A stretch of 64,000 bases of DNA from Lepas anatifera (taxonomy: Eukaryota; Arthropoda; Thecostraca; Lepadidae). The DNA is taken from the NCBI GenBank assembly GCA_034440635.1, contig JAOTON010001929.1, positions 1,563,001-1,627,000 on the forward strand, in the 5' to 3' direction. The notes beneath the pieces were generated by a model, which had not been told where the DNA came from, ran no database searches, and saw only the letters and a list, made by a program, of their open reading frames with translations. The number at the start of each line of letters is the position of its first letter. The first letter of the stretch is position 1. Positions 59,783 to 64,000 of the stretch are shown one piece after another. Both the position numbers and the translations under genes were made by a program.

Positions 59783-60330
59783 TTAACCCGCACCCCGGTG
59801 GGCCTCCGAACCACCTTCGCCCTGTTTTGGGGGAGGGGGTTGTTTCAAAACCCCCTCCTCGAACTCGGCCCCTACGAGGGATAGCGAAAAAATTGAAAGC
59901 TGGTGCATAGCTAAACAATTCATGAAGAAACTTTATCAGTCACTTTTTGGCTCAGTTCAATATTGAGGCTATGACAGGTTGAAGAAAGTGGGATTTTGAG
60001 AAGTTTTTGGGCTCTAGCGTCTGACGGAGTTAAGTTAGAATCATTTTTAGGCACCATTCGCTTCCTCTAATCACGGCAAATCGAATGATATATAATATAA
60101 CCATATTAGGTCAAAACACAAAAATGGCCTGACCTCAGCTCAGGTCAAGGTCACTTTTTAACCTAGCATAGTCAATATGCATATCAATCGACTCGCGATA
60201 GAAATCTGAACGCAATGATATGAAAACAGAAGCTGTATCATCATTCCATGAAAAGTTGTTGACCTAAGCCTAAGTCGACGAACCAAATACACTGACATTA
60301 AATATTTGGGCAGAGCCATTCATCAGAATA
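59783..60330. mobile_element. TTAA element, one end recognised
   Basis: TTAA then CCCGCACCCCGGTGGGCC. The interior has GGCCTGACCTCAGCTCAGG and GGTCAAGGTCACTTTTTAACC, like the AGGTCA-rich group. The other end is not found, so the right limit is approximate. Confidence 0.5.
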
Positions 60331-60411
60331 ATCATAGTACCCTAGGTGTAAACATAGCTTTTTAGTCATGGTGTTAGCCAAGACCTCGAATTCGAGGTCC
60401 ATCGGTTCAAA

Positions 60412-60932
60412 AGGGGACAGCTTTTGTAATTATTTTGATGCATCGCCCCGTTCACCAGGGACGCGTTATCAAGGGGGACAACTGTTGTAATGATGTTGAT
60501 GCAGTGCTCCTCCCCAAGGCGGGCAGCTATTGTACTGATGCTGATCCAGGGATCTGTCCACAGGGAGACAGCTGTTATTATGATACTGATGTAGTGCTCC
60601 AAGGGAGACAGCTGTTGTTATGATGCTGATGCAGTGTTCTGTCCACAGGGGGACAACTATTGTAATTATTTTGATGCAGTGTTCTGTCCACCAGGGGGAC
60701 AGCTATTGTAATTATGTTAATGCAGTGTTCTGTCCACAGGGGGACAGATATTGTAATGATGTTGATGCAGTGTCCTCCCGGCGGGCGTATTGTCTGATGC
60801 TGTCGGTCTGTCCGGAGACAGCTGTTTTATGTACTGTGTGTGCTCGGGACAGCGTGTTATGATGCTGATGCAATGTTCTGTCCACAGGGGGACAGCTATT
60901 GTAATGATATTGATGCAGTGTTCTGTCCACAG
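60412..60932 (+). repeat. 45-bp minisatellite made of splice-acceptor copies
   Basis: About 11 units of roughly 45 bp: GATGCAGTGTTCTGTCCACAG, GGGGACAGC, then TATTGTAATGATGTT. The last unit ends exactly at the acceptor of the catalytic-Ser exon, and each good unit repeats both the acceptor and the exon's first codons GGG GAC AGC. Well-preserved acceptor copies end at about 60648, 60694 (variant CCACCAG), 60739 and 60887. Middle units (about 60765-60865) are degenerate. Confidence 0.93.
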
Positions 60933-60990
60933 GGGGACAGCGGTGGGCCGATGCACTGGCAGTCTAATGATGGCAAGACGGACCTCATAG
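60933..60990 (+). CDS. Serine protease exon 8: catalytic Ser (GDSGGP)
   Basis: Acceptor TTCTGTCCACAG, phase 0 in, phase 1 out, donor G|GTAAGC. It codes GDSGGPMHWQSNDGKTDLI plus one base of the next codon. The catalytic Ser is 60939-60941. It continues DACQ of the previous exon exactly as the family requires. The remaining ~40-60 residues of an S1 domain (VSWG.GCA...PGVYT region) are not found before 64000, so a terminal exon should lie beyond the window. The exon is immediately preceded by a 45-bp minisatellite whose units contain copies of this acceptor and of the first codons GGG GAC AGC. Confidence 0.93.
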
Positions 60991-62082
60991 GTAAGCTTAT
61001 ATCTTAATCACTGCTGTGATGTAATGCTAGACCACGTGCGTGCCTATTTATGGTTTTCATGATGAGGTAATATCACGTGGTTCCCACAGATATTTCACTG
61101 AATTTGTCGTTACGTGTGTTGATTCCCAACGGAACTGCTCGGTGCGCCTCGCTGCTCCTTATGTAACGCGCGCATCAATGACGGATGACCTATGTACATG
61201 GCGACGCCATGGGAGATCGGGGGACCGGACTGGGGATCGAGTGGACCGGGCCCTTACTTGTGAGCCTAGGGGACGTCCCCAAAAGTTGAAAACTAGACCT
61301 AGTCTTACCTTGTCCTTTACTTCCGTGGAAACGTAGCGTCAGCGTTTCCGATTCCAGTGTTGGCACATAGCATCGGAAGCGTTTTCAAAGACAGCCAGTA
61401 CGTTTGAACTTCGTTCCCAACCCCCCCTCTCCGGCACCCAGGTCATGACCAGTTCAGGGACCGGCCCTCCAGTTGAAGACCCATGACGACTCCCCTGCCT
61501 AGATGCCATGCCTTTCTTATCGCAGGAATAAGTATTTCTTTGTCCGTCCTGTGATTTGCAGTCCTTCATATAAGACAGGAAAATATCGAGACTGGTTACG
61601 CATCTGTATCCGTTGACCCAGCAAAATTTTGAACCATGAGTTTACCGGGTCTCACTCTGGGAACTACCACTCACCAACAGTGGACCTGGGTAAGACAATG
61701 AGAGCGGAATGTTGGGGGGGAGAGGGGGAAAAATTCACGTGGGATTTGTTTTTAATTAATTTTAGTTTTAAGCGGCCGTTTAAAAGAAGGATTGCGTTAC
61801 CTTTATAATGGGCTTTGAACTGATAAAGTCAAGACATAGAGCATCCACGAAGACCCCTTTGTTTGAAATTTCATTCGTTCCACAACTCGCTGTTTGCGCA
61901 GAAATAAGATGTGTTGAGAGCGGACCTTGTCCCTTCGGCTCCACACCGGCCGCACTCGCCACCGAACTGCTGCGCTCGGCCGTTAGGACCGCACGGGATA
62001 GACGAGGGGAGCCGTGAGAGTAGTGCGTTACAAAAGAAGTACCACAATTACGCGTAGTTGCTCTGCAGGGGCCAAAAAAGTA
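60991..62082 (+). other. Start of intron 8 / no further exon seen
   Basis: Follows a strong donor (GTAAGC). I searched by eye for the expected last exon (VSWG..C, PGVYT) and found none up to 64000. Frames at 61040-61336 and 61780-62017 have no recognisable domain. Confidence 0.5.
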
Positions 62083-62350
62083 TCCAGTGTGTCACCATTG
62101 AAAACGTCGAACCATAAATGTGTCACCAGCCCAGGCTGCAAAGCATGACACGTTTTGCGTTAGTAAGATGCCAAATGATACTCCTGGACCATTCTAGTTG
62201 TTGAAAACATTGCGAGCTCAAATTGCAATTGCCAATTTTGGTGGTTTGCTCCGTTATTGGTTTGGAAGAAACATGTGGGGTAATTTTTGTCACCTTGCCC
62301 ACCTTGGGCTGTCACCATTTAGAATGCCAAAATGGTAGGTTTTTTTGACC
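62083..62350. repeat. Dispersed repeat, copy 2
   Basis: Reverse-orientation relative of 5217-5474: GTGTGTCACCATTGAAAA, GTGTCACCAGCCCAGGCTG, CACCTTGCCCACCTTGGGCT, GTCACCATTTAGAATGCC. Confidence 0.6.
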
Positions 62351-62974
62351 CTGTTGCTCTGTCACATGTGAATTCTGATAGAAGCGAGATATGAAACCTG
62401 AGTGTTTTCGGTATACTGTATGCTTCTTCTAGCCCAGTTTATATCCCAATGAAGGCACTATATTCCTGTTGAGGATGGTTATAGCTGTCCAATTTTCCTC
62501 AACCCACACCCATGGCTAATTTACTGTTCGATACACGGTTGTGTATGATAAATCACATTTTCAGCATATTTAGGACAATCATGTCACGGACATGCGACCT
62601 CCCGCAGAAACAAGCATCAATTTGTCAGCGTTGATGCTTATTGTGTTGTAAGACAATACATCTAGTGAGGGATTAGTCGCGTCGGTTTTAATTTCACGTC
62701 ATCGCCTCCTGTGGTTGAAATATTACAGCGGAGGGTAGTTACTGAGGGAGTATGATGAACAGAGCACGTGGGAGTTTGACTTACGAACTTCTCGGTTGCC
62801 TATTTTGGATATTTTGGCGTAATAACACTGGGATTGAACAGTGTCCTATCAGTACAAGTTGACGTTTGTTACCTTAGACAAGTCTGAATAATGAAGATGA
62901 TGGGAAATAGAGCAAGAAAGATGAGACAGAAGTCCGAAATAGCCCAATCCTGCCAACATGGTTGGAGGAAGCTC
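62351..62974. other. Gene-free stretch
   Basis: No supported feature; AT-rich. Confidence 0.4.
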
Positions 62975-63500
62975 TTGAGAAACCAGAAGATTGCATCAAT
63001 TCCTCCTATCTTTTCATTTCTTTCAACACCAATTGAGATGCGTATAAGCCCTTCAGTATAGTATGGCGTCACATTCGGGTGCCTCCTTTGCGTTGTGGTT
63101 AGTCATTTCCTCTCTCGATACACCGCACAAGCCTCTTTCTCTCGGGGAAAGTTATTCATCCCGGGGTAAAAAGTGGTCTGCGTTGGGGGAAAACATTTGT
63201 TTCCTCTGGAAGGGCAAATGAGAAGCTGCGTCACCAGTGTTCGTCCAAACTTGACGGCCTTTTCAACGTTGCGCGAACCAGTCACTGAGATCACAGAAAC
63301 GAATAGTCTTCCGAGGAAGGATTTCTCCTCTGAAACAATGTTGTTATCAAATGTATCGAAGGACATCTGGCCACCGTACCGTTCCAGATTGCTGCCATAT
63401 GCCACGCTGGCAGAGACGCTTCCAATGTCGGCTGCGCGCAAGGGCGTCGTCAGGGTTCTTAGCGGGTGGGGAGACTCAGGACTGGCGATGATCAGGATTA
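62975..63500 (-). pseudogene. Possible fragment of a Cys/Met-metabolism PLP enzyme
   Basis: On the minus strand two stretches in one frame resemble the C-terminal part of cystathionine gamma-lyase-type enzymes: an upstream segment with ERYGGQMSFDTF (compare the family's GG..SF) followed by FLGRLFVSVISV, and a downstream segment with TEGLIRISIGVE, close to the family signature in which R-[LI]-S-[VI]-G precedes Glu. Order and strand are as in the family, but a stop at about 63103 lies between them and the spacing is longer than usual, so either an intron or decay is needed. No PLP-lysine region is seen in the window. The match is from memory of the family pattern only, and a chance resemblance is possible. 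Confidence 0.3.
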
Positions 63501-63600
63501 AAGGGAGTTGGTGGAAAGGGAACTTGATCATATTAGCTGAACTTGAAATGTTGATGCACTTCCACAACAGTAAATTGCGAACATTCAAGTTGGCCTACTT

Positions 63601-63736
63601 CACTGGCGGACGCAAGAGCGCTGTTTGGGGCAGGGGGAGCGGGCACTCGAGAAAAATATAAAATATAGTGTTTTTAAAGAAAATCGGTCAAAATTCCACA
63701 ATTTTAGGGCTCCTTTACCCATCTGCATCCGGCCGT
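63601..63736. mobile_element. hAT-like MITE remnant (CACTGGCGGACGCA)
   Basis: CACTGGCGGACGCAAGAGCG at the left, CATCTGCATCCGGCCGTG at the right. The interior AAAATATAAAATATAGTGT parallels the element at 43495. The duplication is not clear. Confidence 0.55.
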
Positions 63737-63759
63737 GGTCTAATTAGGTAATAGATGAA

Positions 63760-64000
63760 CAGGGGCGTAGCCAGGATTTCGCTCAGGACCAGGCGGCGGC
63801 CCGAGAAGGGCCCCTACGACAGCGCCAAAAGGGCCCTGATGCGTAAAAAAGGGTCCTGCTTGTTACAGAAAAGAGTGCTGAAGAGGGCTTAAGAGGGCCC
63901 TGTCTGGTATAAAATTTCAAATGTAGCCACAGAGCATAGTGTGGGCGAGCCGCGCGTCGCGCGGCTCGTGTCCTCAGGGGGCCCTTCGGGCCCTCAGGGG
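63760..64000. mobile_element. Left part of a hAT-like element (CAGGGGCGTAGCCAGG)
   Basis: Starts CAGGGGCGTAGCCAGGATTT, a widespread hAT-type end, followed by GGGCCC-rich DNA with palindromes GAGCCGCGCG/CGCGCGGCTC and GGGCCCTTCGGGCCC. It runs off the window. Confidence 0.6.

Larger units (their letters stand above)
48842..60932 (+). other. Intron 7 of the protease gene
   Basis: Phase 0, about 12.1 kb. It includes a minus-strand LINE fragment, hAT-like MITEs, two TTAA elements, two minisatellites, SINE-like pieces and a CpG-rich stretch (53030-53690). 48842-50184, 55530-56800 and 58946-59782 hold no gene I can recognise. Confidence 0.75.

Noticed and set aside
60620..60862. 80-codon frame with repeated GDSYCN/VFCPQ
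   Set aside because: It is the 45-bp minisatellite read in frame. Kept only as evidence for in-frame acceptor copies, not as a separate gene.
63173..63661. 162-codon + strand frame containing VLSGWGDSG, considered as the last protease exon
   Set aside because: It lacks the VSWG..C and PGVYT landmarks and a suitable acceptor and phase. The opposite strand gives the more family-like reading.

Overview
The window is eukaryotic nuclear DNA. Coding sequence is sparse and split by spliceosomal introns (GT...AG with pyrimidine tracts), and almost everything else is transposon-derived or tandem repeat. The organism is most likely an arthropod with a repeat-rich genome. The protease architecture (signal peptide, short Cys-containing spacer, trypsin domain) is typical of arthropods, and one LINE tail carries TTAGG-like (arthropod telomere-type) units. 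The species, or even chelicerate versus crustacean, cannot be fixed from the sequence alone.

The one gene I can assemble is a secreted trypsin-like serine protease on the + strand. Its exons run from a signal-peptide exon at 14929 to the catalytic-serine exon ending at 60990, about 46 kb. Intron phases agree across every junction: 0 (15006), 1 (21625), 0 (30067, tentative exon), 1 (30759), 2 (37581), 1 (45978), 0 (48841), 1 (60990). The triad is His (37568-37570), Asp (45903-45905) and Ser (60939-60941). An Asp six residues before the Ser predicts cleavage after Arg/Lys. The terminal exon is not visible and should lie beyond 64000. Two exons each carry a one-base frame disruption, one +1 and one -1.

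Region by region: 1-14.9 kb is upstream repeat-rich DNA with two LINE remnants, a ~3.2 kb inverted-repeat structure that seems to interrupt one of them, small hAT-like MITEs, a TA-flanked element, a tRNA-derived SINE with an 11-bp target duplication, and a 23-bp minisatellite about 0.75 kb before the start codon. Introns 1-7 (15-61 kb) hold at least three families of TTAA-flanked non-autonomous DNA elements, several hAT-like MITEs with 8-bp duplications, a ~310-bp family with a CRE-containing palindrome, tRNA-derived SINEs, a minus-strand RT/RNase H LINE fragment and a ~1 kb 22-23-bp minisatellite. The end of intron 7 is a 45-bp minisatellite built from copies of the splice acceptor and first codons of the exon it abuts. 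From 61 to 64 kb there is intron 8 or downstream DNA with a possible minus-strand fragment of a Cys/Met-metabolism PLP enzyme.

The strongest signals for a second look are the splice-acceptor minisatellite at 60.4-60.93 kb, the AGGTCA-rich TTAA elements (including two sharing one TTAA), and the CRE-palindrome family.
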